Source: Hydrogenophaga sp. NFH-34 (lineage in GTDB: Bacteria > Pseudomonadota > Gammaproteobacteria > Burkholderiales > Burkholderiaceae_C). From it: 64,000 nucleotides of DNA. Location: assembly GCF_021401345.1 (NCBI RefSeq), contig NZ_JACBGE010000006.1, forward strand, positions 62,001-126,000, read 5' to 3'. Below the pieces are notes generated by a model. It saw nothing but the letters and a program-made list of their open reading frames with translations, ran no database searches and was not told the DNA's origin. Below are positions 16,044 to 25,000 of the stretch, one piece after another. Position 1 is the first letter of the stretch. Every line of letters starts with the position of its first letter. Made by a program: the position numbers and the translations under genes.

Positions 16044-17258
16044 TCAGCGCGGCCAGAGCACCCACAGTTGCAGCGGCTGCTTGAGCGCTGCCGCCGTGAG
16101 GTAAGCGGGCTCGTGCCACTCCCCCCAGCCGGTGAACAGGTCGGCCCGCACAGCGCCCACGATGGCGCTGCCCGTGTCCTGGGCCAGCACCAGCTTCTGT
16201 TCGGTGAGCGTGGGGCCCGGCGTGGCCAGCCACACCGGGGTGCCGTAAGGGATGCTCTGCGGGTCGACCGCGATGGAGCGCCCGGGCGTCAGCGCCACCC
16301 CTTGCGCCCCTTTGGGACCAAAACGGGCGTCCAGTTCGGACAGGACTTCTTCGCGGAAGAACACGGTGCGGGGGTTGCGCCAGAGCAGGTCGTTGACGCG
16401 CGCCGGGTTGGCACGGGCCCAGGCCCGGATGGCTTCCCACGAACCTTCGCGGATGGCGCCCTGGTCCAGCAGCCAGCGGCCCACGCTCTGATACGGGTGG
16501 CCGTTGTGGCCGGCAAAGGCCAGGCGCACCTGGCGGCGCTGGCCGTCGGGTTCGGTGATGTTGATCCGGCCGGAGCCCTGGATCTGCAGCACCAGCGCAT
16601 CGATGGGGTCGGCCAGCCAGGCAAGGGCGCGGCCGCGCAACGCGACCTGGGCCGCTGGCAGGGTGTCGATTTCCTGGCGGCTGTACCAGCGCTGCCCGCT
16701 CAGACCCGGAGGCGGCGCGTACAGCGGCACCCGGTAGGTGGCCGAGGGTTGGCGGCTGGCGTCGAGCACGGGTTCGTAATAGCCCGTGAGCAGGCCGGCG
16801 GGCGGGCTGCCGTCGGTTTCGGCGACGCGGTAGGGCTGAAAACGCCGTTGCACCCAGGCCTGCTGTTCGGCCAGCGAGGCGATGGAGAGCTGGCGCACTT
16901 CGGTGCACAGGCCGAGCTGGCCGGGCATGCCGGCCGCATTGGGCCGCTCGCAGCCCTTGAGCCAGGCGTTCCAGGCATCGTAGAGGTTGTCCTGGCCCCA
17001 GCCGGGCAGATCGGCCCAGCGCACGGGCAGCCACAGGCTCTTGCCGCGCGGGATGGCGGGCGGCAAGGGGCCGTCGTCGGCCGGAACTTGTGTGCCGCCG
17101 CCCACTCGTTCAGGGTGCGGGGTGGGTTCGGGCAGCAGCGCGCAAGCCGCGAGGCTGCCTACAATGCCCGCGACCAGCAGGGTGCGCCCGACACGGTGCC
17201 AGCCTGATTCCGTTTCCCGGGGTTGCCCGCCAGCCTCTTTGCCTGTTTGCCCGCCCAT
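16044..17258 (-). CDS. mltA: Membrane-bound lytic murein transglycosylase A
   Basis: Starting at ATG 17258 gives 404 residues with a lipoprotein signal: LLVAGIVGSLAACALLP, lipidated Cys at about 39. The MltA barrel follows (LTGYYEPVLDASRQPSATYRVPLYAPP; EIDTLPAAQVALRGRALAWLADPIDALVLQIQGSGRI). The C-terminal 3D domain has LVLAQDTGSAIVGAVRADLF, with the three conserved aspartates of the family. It cleaves peptidoglycan between MurNAc and GlcNAc to give 1,6-anhydro ends, at the outer membrane. A 64-codon in-frame extension upstream is open but lacks a signal sequence, and the lipobox fixes the shorter start. That start codon overlaps a plus-strand ATG (CATG at 17256-17259). Confidence 0.93.
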   Translation of the reverse strand: MGGQTGKEAGGQPRETESGWHRVGRTLLVAGIVGSLAACALLPEPTPHPERVGGGTQVPADDGPLPPAIPRGKSLWLPVRWADLPGWGQDNLYDAWNAWLKGCERPNAAGMPGQLGLCTEVRQLSIASLAEQQAWVQRRFQPYRVAETDGSPPAGLLTGYYEPVLDASRQPSATYRVPLYAPPPGLSGQRWYSRQEIDTLPAAQVALRGRALAWLADPIDALVLQIQGSGRINITEPDGQRRQVRLAFAGHNGHPYQSVGRWLLDQGAIREGSWEAIRAWARANPARVNDLLWRNPRTVFFREEVLSELDARFGPKGAQGVALTPGRSIAVDPQSIPYGTPVWLATPGPTLTEQKLVLAQDTGSAIVGAVRADLFTGWGEWHEPAYLTAAALKQPLQLWVLWPR

Positions 17259-17430
17259 GCTCTTGTTGTTGGTTGAAGCGCTGCTGGCGCTGGTGTTGCT
17301 GATCTTCATCGTGTGGTGGACCATGTTCTCCGGCCGCAAGCAGGGCGAGGTGCCCGGTGGCGACACGCGCGAAACGCCGTCAGGGTCCGCGCCGCCGGCA
17401 CCGCCAGACCGCGAGCCGCCACGGGGCTGA
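17257..17430 (+). CDS. Possible small single-pass membrane protein (57 aa)
   Basis: Starting at ATG 17257 the frame gives MLLLLVEALLALVLLIFIVWWTMFSGRKQGE, a textbook membrane helix followed by a positively charged, Pro-rich cytoplasmic tail. It is too short to be obvious as a gene. It starts back-to-back with mltA, the two start codons sharing two bases, and ends 16 bp before the convergent response regulator. No clear ribosome-binding site is visible upstream because that DNA is mltA coding sequence. The composition of the helix argues for a real small protein, but a chance frame is possible. Confidence 0.5.
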   Translation: MLLLLVEALLALVLLIFIVWWTMFSGRKQGEVPGGDTRETPSGSAPPAPPDREPPRG

Positions 17431-17446
17431 AACGCGAGGCCGGCCC

Positions 17447-18076
17447 TCACAGACCGCGCAGGGCATTGGCGAGTTCCACCGCGGACTTGACGCTCATCTT
17501 GTCGAACACGCGCGAGCGGTGCACTTCCACCGTGCGCACGCTGATGTTGAGCCGGTCGGCGACCAGCTTGTTGGGCAGGCCTTCGATCACCAGGCGCATG
17601 ACGTCGCGCTCGCGGTCGGTCAGGCTGTCGACCCGCTGGCGCATGTTCTGCACGGCCTGGCGCTCGGACAGCACCTGGGCCGAACGGTCGATCGCCTGTT
17701 CGACACGGTCGACCAGGGCGTTGTCGGAAAACGGCTTTTCGCAGAAATCGAAGGCACCGCGCTTGACCGCGTCGACCGCCGTGGGCACGTCGGCGTGGCC
17801 GGAGAGGAAGATCACTGGCATGGCCGCCTGCCAGGGCAGTTGCAGCAGTTGCTCGAACAGCGCCAGCCCGCTCATGCCGGGCATGCGCACGTCGAGCAGC
17901 AGGCAGGTGGGCACATCGGGCTCGCGCGCGCCGGCCTGGATGTCGGCCCAGAAGGCTTCGGCGCTGTCGAAGCCGACGGACAGCAGGCGCCGCGTGCGCA
18001 GCAGCCAGGCAAGGGCCTCGCGCACGCCAGCGTCGTCATCGACCAGGTAGATGCGGGCGTCGGTGTGCGGCGTCAT
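17447..18076 (-). CDS. FixJ/NarL-type two-component response regulator
   Basis: The 209-residue protein has a receiver domain (YLVDDDAGVREAL, phospho-acceptor Asp at about 62 in LLLDVRMPG, conserved Ser in IFLSGHADV, Lys in FCEKPF) and a LuxR-type HTH (about 142-205: LTDRERDVMRLVIEGLPNKLVADRLNISVRTVEVHRSRVFDKM). The FixJ/TodT subfamily fits best. Its likely partner kinase is encoded at 19173-21194 on the same strand, but an opposite-strand glycosyltransferase gene lies between them, so they cannot form a simple adjacent operon. Targets cannot be inferred. Confidence 0.93.
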   Translation of the reverse strand: MTPHTDARIYLVDDDAGVREALAWLLRTRRLLSVGFDSAEAFWADIQAGAREPDVPTCLLLDVRMPGMSGLALFEQLLQLPWQAAMPVIFLSGHADVPTAVDAVKRGAFDFCEKPFSDNALVDRVEQAIDRSAQVLSERQAVQNMRQRVDSLTDRERDVMRLVIEGLPNKLVADRLNISVRTVEVHRSRVFDKMSVKSAVELANALRGL

Positions 18077-18135
18077 GCCTCTATATTAGCGAGGCGCCCC
18101 GCCCCGTCGGGGAGGCCCAACCCCACCCTCTGCCC

Positions 18136-19176
18136 ATGACACCTCTTGAAGCCCGGTTTTGCACCGAATGCCAGCTCGATCCCACCCGGGTCGGCGGTGG
18201 GCTGCTCAGTGACGATCCGGTGATCGAACGGCGCAGCCCGGTGCGCATCGCGGGCGCTGGCTTCGACGACCGGCGGCCTGTGCTGGCGCAACTGGAGGCG
18301 CTGGAGATCACCGAGCCGGCCCGGTTCGCGAACGCGGTCATCAAGCTGGCGAACGCCTATGCGCTGGCGAAAAGCGCCGGCATTGCGCAGGTGGTGCACC
18401 CCGGCTTCGAGTTCCTGCCGGACGACTGCCAGGTCGGCCCCGTGCGCTTCGTGACCCGCTGCGGTGCCGGTGCGCGCGTGCTGCAGAACAACTTCTACTA
18501 CACCCCGCCGCTGGCGCCGTTGTATGCCCGGTGCATGCCGCTGCGCCGGGCGGTCGACGCATTGGGGGCCTGCATGACGCTGCCCTGCGGAGACCGGGCG
18601 CCGCCGCCCGCCGACGATGCTCACCTGTTCATCCACCTGCGGGCCGGCGACGTGTTCGGTGAAGGCGTGGTGCACCCGCTCTATGCCCAGCCGCCGCTGG
18701 CCTTTTACCAGCGCGTGCTGGCGGCGCGGCCATGGTCGCGCGTGACGCTGGTGCGCGAGGACGACCGCAACCCGATCACCGCCCCGCTGATCGACACGCT
18801 GCAGGCGATGGGCATACCACTCCACCAGCAAAGAGGCACGTTGCGCGAGGACCTCGAAACCCTGCTGACCGCACGCCACCTGGTGATCGCCCGGGGCACG
18901 TTCATCTACCCGGTCCTGATCTGGTCGCGTGCGCTGCAGCAGGTTTATGCCTTTGACAGTTTCAGCGCCAGCGAATGGTGCTTTTTCCCGGCGGAGCAAT
19001 ACATCGCCCTGCGCGAGCGCGACGGTGACGGTCTGCCGGCCGACGCGGCGTTCCAGGTCCGGGTGCTGCAGGACCGGACGGGCCGCTACCGCGAACAGGT
19101 GCTCCGGCGCTGGCAGAACAGCCCGGCGCAGCGGCAGATGATGCTGGACTACCCGGTGACCGACATCAGCGGCTAG
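18136..19176 (+). CDS. Putative fucosyltransferase-like glycosyltransferase
   Basis: The 346-residue protein is not strongly similar to a family I can name, but it contains HLFIHLRAGDVFGEG near residues 160-174. This is the HxRxGD motif that binds the GDP-sugar phosphate in alpha-1,2/1,6-fucosyltransferase-like GT-B enzymes (GT11/GT23 type). A later LLTARHLVIARGTFIYPVLIWS segment fits the donor-binding half. A soluble cytoplasmic enzyme is expected, since no signal or membrane helix is seen. Its stop TAG overlaps the stop of the histidine kinase gene (CTAG, 19173-19176), and its start is 59 bp from the divergent response regulator. It therefore sits exactly between two partner genes. Confidence 0.6.
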   Translation: MTPLEARFCTECQLDPTRVGGGLLSDDPVIERRSPVRIAGAGFDDRRPVLAQLEALEITEPARFANAVIKLANAYALAKSAGIAQVVHPGFEFLPDDCQVGPVRFVTRCGAGARVLQNNFYYTPPLAPLYARCMPLRRAVDALGACMTLPCGDRAPPPADDAHLFIHLRAGDVFGEGVVHPLYAQPPLAFYQRVLAARPWSRVTLVREDDRNPITAPLIDTLQAMGIPLHQQRGTLREDLETLLTARHLVIARGTFIYPVLIWSRALQQVYAFDSFSASEWCFFPAEQYIALRERDGDGLPADAAFQVRVLQDRTGRYREQVLRRWQNSPAQRQMMLDYPVTDISG

Positions 19177-21194
19177 GCCGCCGGCAGCGTGAAGCGGAAA
19201 ACGGTGCCGCGTGGTTCGGCGGGCTCGTGGCTGAGCGCGCCGCCGTGCTGCTCGACCACCGTGCGGCACAGCGACAGCCCCAGGCCCATGCCTTCGGTCT
19301 TGGTGGTGAAGAACGGCGTGAAGAGCCGCTCGACAACATCGGCGCTGAGGCCCTGCCCGTGGTCGGTCACCGCAAACTCCACCCACTGCTTGCGGGGCGG
19401 CAGGCCCTCGCCTTCGGCCGGTGTGCCGCCCAGTGCACGCACGGTGCGCACCGCGATGCCCAGCACGCGCAGGCCGGAGCGCAGCGGCGGATCGCCGTCG
19501 GGCATGGCCTGCATGCCGTTGCGCGCGAGGTTGAGCAGCACCTGTTCGACCATGGTGCGGTCGCACGCAACCGCGGGGCACCCGGGTTCGATGCGGACCT
19601 GCACGCGAACGCCAATTTTTTTGGATTGCAGGGCCAACAAGGGCTGGATGGCGTCGATCAGCAGGGCCGGCGGCACGGCTTCGCGCGAACGCTCGCGGCG
19701 CCGCACGAAGTCGGCCACGCTGCGGATGACGCGGCCCGCGCGTTCGGCCTGCTCGGCAATGCGGCGGATGCCTTCGCGCAGTTCGGCCACCGGCACGGCA
19801 TCGCCGTCGGCCAGCAGGTTGAGCGAGCCGGTGGCATAGCTGGCCATGGCGGCCAGCGGCTGGTTGAGTTCGTGGCTCAGCAGCGAAGCCATTTCCCCCA
19901 TGGTGGCCAGGCGGGCGGTGGCCTGCAGCCGCTCCTGCGAGGCGCGGTTGAGTTCTTCGGCGCGGCGCTGTTCGGTCTGGTCGATGACCGCGCTCATCCA
20001 CCCGGTCTGCACGCCGCGCGCGTCGATCAGCGGCGCCTCGATGATGAGCACCGGCACGCGGGTGCCGTCGCTGCGCTGGAACACCGATTCCCAGCCCTCG
20101 CGGGGCAGCGCCTGGCCGGCCAGGCGCACCGCCTGGCGCTGCTGGTATTCGCCCACCAGTTCGGGCGGCCACCAGGGCGCGGGCAGTCCGCTGCCAATGA
20201 GCTCTTCGGCGCTGAAGCCGACGATCTGGCAGAAGGCGGGGTTGACGTAGGTGACGCGGCTGTCCATGTCGCGGGCGCGCAGGCCGGTGACCAGCGAGTC
20301 CTCCATGGCCTTGCGGAACGCCAGCGCTTCGGCCAGTTCGGTCTCGGCCTGCTGGCGGCGGCGGATGTCGCGCCCGAGCAGGAACAGCACCGCCAGCAGC
20401 GCCAGCGACAGCACCCCCACCACGGCGGTGAGCACGTTGGGGAACAGCGCGTAGGCCACACGCGGGCTTTCCAGACGCACCATCAGCGTGTGGCCCTGCA
20501 GGTCGAGCAGGCTGTTGGCCACCAGGGTGCGGCGCGTGCTGGTGGCGGTGCTGTAGAGCGCCAGGCGGGTGCCGTCGGCTTCGGTGAACGCGAGGCCGCG
20601 GTTGCGGATGAGGTTGCGGCTGGTCAGCTCGGACAGCAGACCGGGCAGCGAATAGGTGATGACGGCAAAACCGCTGGCAGCCCCGGCCCGCACCACGGGC
20701 ATGCACATCTCCATGAGTTCCATGCCCTGGCCGCCGCTGAGCGGCCAGAAATAGCTGGAAGCGAACGCCGGGCCCGAAACCCGGCGGGCGCTGTCGCAGG
20801 CCTGGCGCACGTCGACCAGGGCCTGGTCGCGCGGCAGGGCGCGAAACAGATCGGGCTGGAAGGTGGAATCGCGCGCCGCGAGCAGGCGCAGGGCGTTGTC
20901 GCGCCACTCGATGCGCACCATTTCCCGGTGCTGGAACAGCACCTCGGCCGCCGCATGCTCCCAGGCTTCGGGGGTGCCCGCAATGTGGTGCAGGGACTGC
21001 AGGGTCTGCACGTTGCGCAGCAGGCCGCTGCGGATGTCGCTGGAGAGCGCCGCGGCATCGGCTTCGAGCGCCGTCTGGTCCCGGCTCTGCTCGTACTCGG
21101 TCGCCAGGAACACCAGCACGGCCAGCAGCACCAGCACCAGGGCCAGCAGCAAGCCCCACAGGAGCCAGCGGCGCGAGCGGAAAAACAGCTTCAT
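19173..21194 (-). CDS. Membrane sensor histidine kinase with PAS domain
   Basis: The 673-residue protein has an N-terminal membrane helix (about 12-34), an extracytoplasmic sensor of CHASE-like size (about 35-250), a second helix near 250-275 (VLTAVVGVLSLALLAVLFLLG), a PAS domain (about 290-415, with NPAFCQIVGFSAEELIG), a HisKA domain (LLSHELNQPLAAMASYATGS, His near 438), and an ATPase domain (NLARNGMQAM; TDHGQGLS; FFTTKTEGMGLGLSLCRTVVEQHGG). The layout matches DctB/FixL-like kinases that pair with FixJ-type regulators. The likely partner is the regulator at 17447, separated by an antisense-oriented gene. No haem ligand can be claimed for the PAS domain. Confidence 0.93.
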   Translation of the reverse strand: MKLFFRSRRWLLWGLLLALVLVLLAVLVFLATEYEQSRDQTALEADAAALSSDIRSGLLRNVQTLQSLHHIAGTPEAWEHAAAEVLFQHREMVRIEWRDNALRLLAARDSTFQPDLFRALPRDQALVDVRQACDSARRVSGPAFASSYFWPLSGGQGMELMEMCMPVVRAGAASGFAVITYSLPGLLSELTSRNLIRNRGLAFTEADGTRLALYSTATSTRRTLVANSLLDLQGHTLMVRLESPRVAYALFPNVLTAVVGVLSLALLAVLFLLGRDIRRRQQAETELAEALAFRKAMEDSLVTGLRARDMDSRVTYVNPAFCQIVGFSAEELIGSGLPAPWWPPELVGEYQQRQAVRLAGQALPREGWESVFQRSDGTRVPVLIIEAPLIDARGVQTGWMSAVIDQTEQRRAEELNRASQERLQATARLATMGEMASLLSHELNQPLAAMASYATGSLNLLADGDAVPVAELREGIRRIAEQAERAGRVIRSVADFVRRRERSREAVPPALLIDAIQPLLALQSKKIGVRVQVRIEPGCPAVACDRTMVEQVLLNLARNGMQAMPDGDPPLRSGLRVLGIAVRTVRALGGTPAEGEGLPPRKQWVEFAVTDHGQGLSADVVERLFTPFFTTKTEGMGLGLSLCRTVVEQHGGALSHEPAEPRGTVFRFTLPAA

Positions 21195-21225
21195 GCCCGG
21201 CCCCGGGCAGCCCGCGCGCCGCGCC

Positions 21226-22032
21226 TCACAGTTGGCGGTGCTGCAGGGCGGGCAATTGCTGGCGCACCTGGTGCAGGCGCTCGATGTCGATGTCGGCCAG
21301 CACCACGCCCGGGCCAGTCGATTGCAGGGCGAGCACTTCGCCCCAGGGATCGATCACCATGCTGTGGCCCCAGGTGCGGCGGCCGTTTTCGTGCGTACCG
21401 CCCTGGGCGCTGGCGATGACGAAGGCCTGGTTTTCGATGGCGCGGGCACGCAGCAGCACCTCCCAGTGCGCCTGGCCGGTGGTGTAGGTGAAAGCGGCGG
21501 GCACCAGCAGCACGTCGGCCGCGAGCACGCGGTACAGCTCGGCAAAACGCAGGTCGTAGCACACGCTCTGGCCCACGCGCCAGAGCTGGCCGGACCGGTC
21601 CTGCATGTCGAAGGTGGTGGGCGTGTCCCCGGCCTTGAGCACCGCGGCCTCGTCGTAGGCTTCGCGGCCGTTGTCGTAGCGGAACAGGTGGATCTTGTCG
21701 TAGCGGCTGACCTTCTTGCCCTTGGGGTCGTAGCTCAGCGAAGCGTTGGCCGCGTGCTGCGGATCCTCGGTGGCCATGGGCAAGGTGCCACCGACGACCC
21801 AGAGCTTGAGGTCGCGCGCCGCGTCGGAGAGAAAGTCCTGCACCGTGCCCAGGCCGGGCTGTTCGGCCAGCAGGAGCTTGTCGGTGTCCTGGTGGCCCAT
21901 GAAGCAGAAATACTCGGGCAGCACGGCCAGCTCGGCGCCGCACTGGGCGGCCTGGCGCAGCAGGCGCAGGGCTTCACTGAGGTTGGCGTCGAGGCTGATG
22001 CCCGACACCATCTGGATGGCGGCAACTTTCAT
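21226..22032 (-). CDS. Nitrilase-superfamily amidohydrolase (NIT2/omega-amidase-like)
   Basis: The start at 22032 is preceded by GGAG and gives MKVAAIQMVSGISLDANLSEALR, the normal start of the family; a longer frame upstream is not supported. The 268-residue enzyme has the Glu-Lys-Cys triad: Glu in AVLPEYFCF (about 46), Lys in KIHLF (about 114), and Cys in GQSVCYDLRFAELYR (about 157). Close family members hydrolyse omega-amides such as deaminated glutathione or alpha-ketoglutaramate. In many proteobacteria the gene lies next to yhdP, as here (34 bp apart on the same strand). Substrate is not fixed. Confidence 0.9.
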   Translation of the reverse strand: MKVAAIQMVSGISLDANLSEALRLLRQAAQCGAELAVLPEYFCFMGHQDTDKLLLAEQPGLGTVQDFLSDAARDLKLWVVGGTLPMATEDPQHAANASLSYDPKGKKVSRYDKIHLFRYDNGREAYDEAAVLKAGDTPTTFDMQDRSGQLWRVGQSVCYDLRFAELYRVLAADVLLVPAAFTYTTGQAHWEVLLRARAIENQAFVIASAQGGTHENGRRTWGHSMVIDPWGEVLALQSTGPGVVLADIDIERLHQVRQQLPALQHRQL

Positions 22033-22066
22033 GGGCGACTCCTGATGATGGCCGCATTGTGCCGCC

Positions 22067-25000
22067 TCAGCGCGATGCGGGTGGCGGGGCGCCCGGCGCA
22101 GCCGCTGGCGCAGCGGCTGCGGCCGCCGCCGGCACGCTGCGCTCCACCTTGTCGACCTTGGGGTCGGCCCAGTGACCGGTGATGCGGAATTCCTGCGTGG
22201 CCGCCGACTGCAGCGGCTGGCGCAACAGGAACTGGGCAAAGAAGGTGCCCAGGCCCACGGCCGGGTTGATGGCGGTGGCGATCAGCGAAGCCGTGCCGGC
22301 GTTGAGTTCGGGCACGACGACGACCTTGAGGTCCTGCGTTTCTCGCGCGATGTCGGCCTGCCCCTCCATCAGCACGGCGGCGTTGACGCCCTTCATCTGC
22401 AGGTTGTTGGTGGCGACCACGCCCTGGGTGAGGCTGGCGTCGCCGCGCACGAAGTCGAAGGCAAACCCTTCGGAGAACACGTCGCGGAAGTCCAGCACCA
22501 GCCGGCGCGGCAGGGCCTGCAGGCTGAGCACCCCCAGCAACTTGGCCGCGCCGGGTTCGACCTTGAGGAACTGCCCGGACGCGATGTCGGCCTTGAGCTG
22601 CCCGGACAGGCTGGGATAGTCGATCTTGAACGGCGAGCCCAGCCAGCCGATGTTGCCTTCGATGCTGCCCCGGCCTCCGCGCACGGTGCCCTCGCGGCCG
22701 AAGCGCGTGAGCAGCTTGCCCGAGTCGGCGATGTCGAGCCGGAAGTTCAGCGCCATGCGCCGCTGTTCGGAGGCGCCGGTGGCGACCCAGTTGCCCGTGG
22801 CGTTGAAGCTGGCCTCGGGCACGGCAAAGTGCAGGCGGTTCAGGCGCCACTCGCGGTTGCGGGGGCCGCCCCGGTTGACGGCCTCGATTTCCACCCGGCC
22901 CAGACGCCGTTCGTCGAGCACGAAATCGTCGACCGCGATGTCCAGCGCGGGCACGCTGCTGGGTTGCTGCAGGATGGCCTCGACGTCGCTGGCATCGGCC
23001 GGCGCCAGCACCAGGCGCGCCAGCCGGGCGTACACGCTGCCCGCCCCCGCAGCGCCCCCACCACCGGGCTGGCGGTATTCGACGTAACCATTGAGTTCGC
23101 GGGCGTCGATGTTGGCGCGCCAGAGCTGGTCTTCGCGCGAGCCGCCGATGACCACGTCGCGGAAGGTCCGCCCGTCGACCGTGACCCGTTCGGCGGACGC
23201 GGCCAGCACGGTGGGCAGGTAGGCCTGACCGTCGGTGGCCGCAGCGGCCCGGTCGGCGGTCGCGGCGCCGGCTTCGGACGGCGGTGCGCTGTCGAGTTCG
23301 CTGAACACGCGCTGCCAGGCGTCGACGTCGATCTCGCGCAGCCGGGCATTGGCCAGCACGCCCTGCGGCGGCACGGGCGCGGCCTCGTCGGCGGCCAGCC
23401 CGAGTCCGATGCTGCCGCGCAGCACGCGCGACACCGGGGTGGTGACGTCGCGCTCGTAGCGCAGGCTCAGGTGCGAGGCCCCGCTGGCGCCCAGATCCAC
23501 GGACATGCGGTCGGTGGTGGCCTCGGGCGCGTCGTGCGGCCCGCGGAAGGCCAGCACCTCGTTGCGGTAATGCAGGGGCAGCGCTGCGGCCGGCGCCTTG
23601 TCCAGCGGCGCGGGCAGGGCAAAACCCATGCCCTGCAGGCTGCTTTGCACGTCGACTTCGGCCACACCGCCGCGGAAGGCCAGGCGCGCGGTGTAGGCCG
23701 CGCTGCCCTGGGCCTTGGCGAACAGCCGCGAAACAAAGCCGAGCTGGCCGTCGCGCAGGCCTTCGGCCGTGGCCGTGCCCTGCCCGCTGAACAGCAGGCG
23801 CGCCGGGCCACCGGCCGGGTCGGGCTGCATGCCCCCTTCAAAGCGGGCCTCGCCGCCGTACAGGCGCGCTCGGCCACCGGTGACCTGGAAGCCCCGCTCG
23901 CTGAAGGCCAGGCTGCCGGTGGCGTTGGCCATGAGGGGCGAGTCGGGCGTGATCTGCACGTCGTTGCCGGTGAACTGCGCCGTGCCCTTGACCTTGCTGT
24001 GCCGGAGATCGTCGATGGGCAGCTGCAGGTCGAAGCGCACGTCGGCCGGGCCGGTCATGCGCGCCTGGGTGAGCGCCTCGCCGGTGAGCGTGTTCAGCGG
24101 CGTCTTGCGCACCATGTCCAGCAGCTCGCCGGCCGGCCCGCGCGCGTGGGCGCTGACCTCGACGGTGGGCGCATTGATCAGGTTGGCGATGGTGATGCGG
24201 CCATCGGTCAGCCGCACCTGGGGCGCGCCTTCGACGCCCGACTGCACCTGCGTGAGCTGCAGGCGCTGGCGGTCGAGCACGAGTTGGGCATCCAGGCCCT
24301 TGAGCACGTGCCAGGGCGCTTCGCCGGCTTCCTGCAGGAATGGGGGCACAAAGGCGAAGTCGACGCCCTTGAGCGCAGCGCTGATGCGGAATTCGCCCCG
24401 CGTGCCCGGCAGGTCGAACGGCACGTCGTAGACGTCGCCCTTGATGCGGAAATCCACCTGGCCGGAGCCCCCACCGCGCACCGCCTCCTGCACGTAGCGG
24501 CGCACCTCGGGCGCCACCACCAGGGGCAGGTAGCGGTACACGCGGGAGGCGTCGGCCCGCGTCAGGCGGGCGGTGAGGTCGAGAATGCCCGGAAAGCGCG
24601 AGCGCGCCGAACTGGTGGCGGGATCGGCGGTGGTCCAGTGGGCGCTGGCCGTGCCCTGGGCATCGGCATTGGACAGGCTGGCGTCTTCGAGCCAGACGTC
24701 GATGCGCTCGCCAGCCACACTCCAGCGCAGCCGGCCGCGCAGGCTGTCCAGCGCCAGGTTGGGGTCTTCGAACACGTCGGGCAGTTGCAGCACGCCCTGG
24801 TCGATGGACAGGTCGGCCCGGCCACCGTTCTGGTCCAGCTCGAAGCGGGCCGTGGCGCCTTGCACGCCGGGTCGGCCGGGCACGGGGTGGTCGCCGAACT
24901 GCGAGCGCTGGCCGCTGGGTTTGCCCGCCAGCGCCAGCCCGACGACGCGGCCGCTGGCGCGGTAGCTCAGGGGCACGGCAGCGGCCGTGGCGCTGGTCGG

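Noticed and set aside
18073-21159. 1028-codon minus-strand frame through the glycosyltransferase and kinase genes
   Set aside because: Arg/Ala/Gly-rich shadow in another frame of the histidine kinase; it also crosses the opposite-strand gene.
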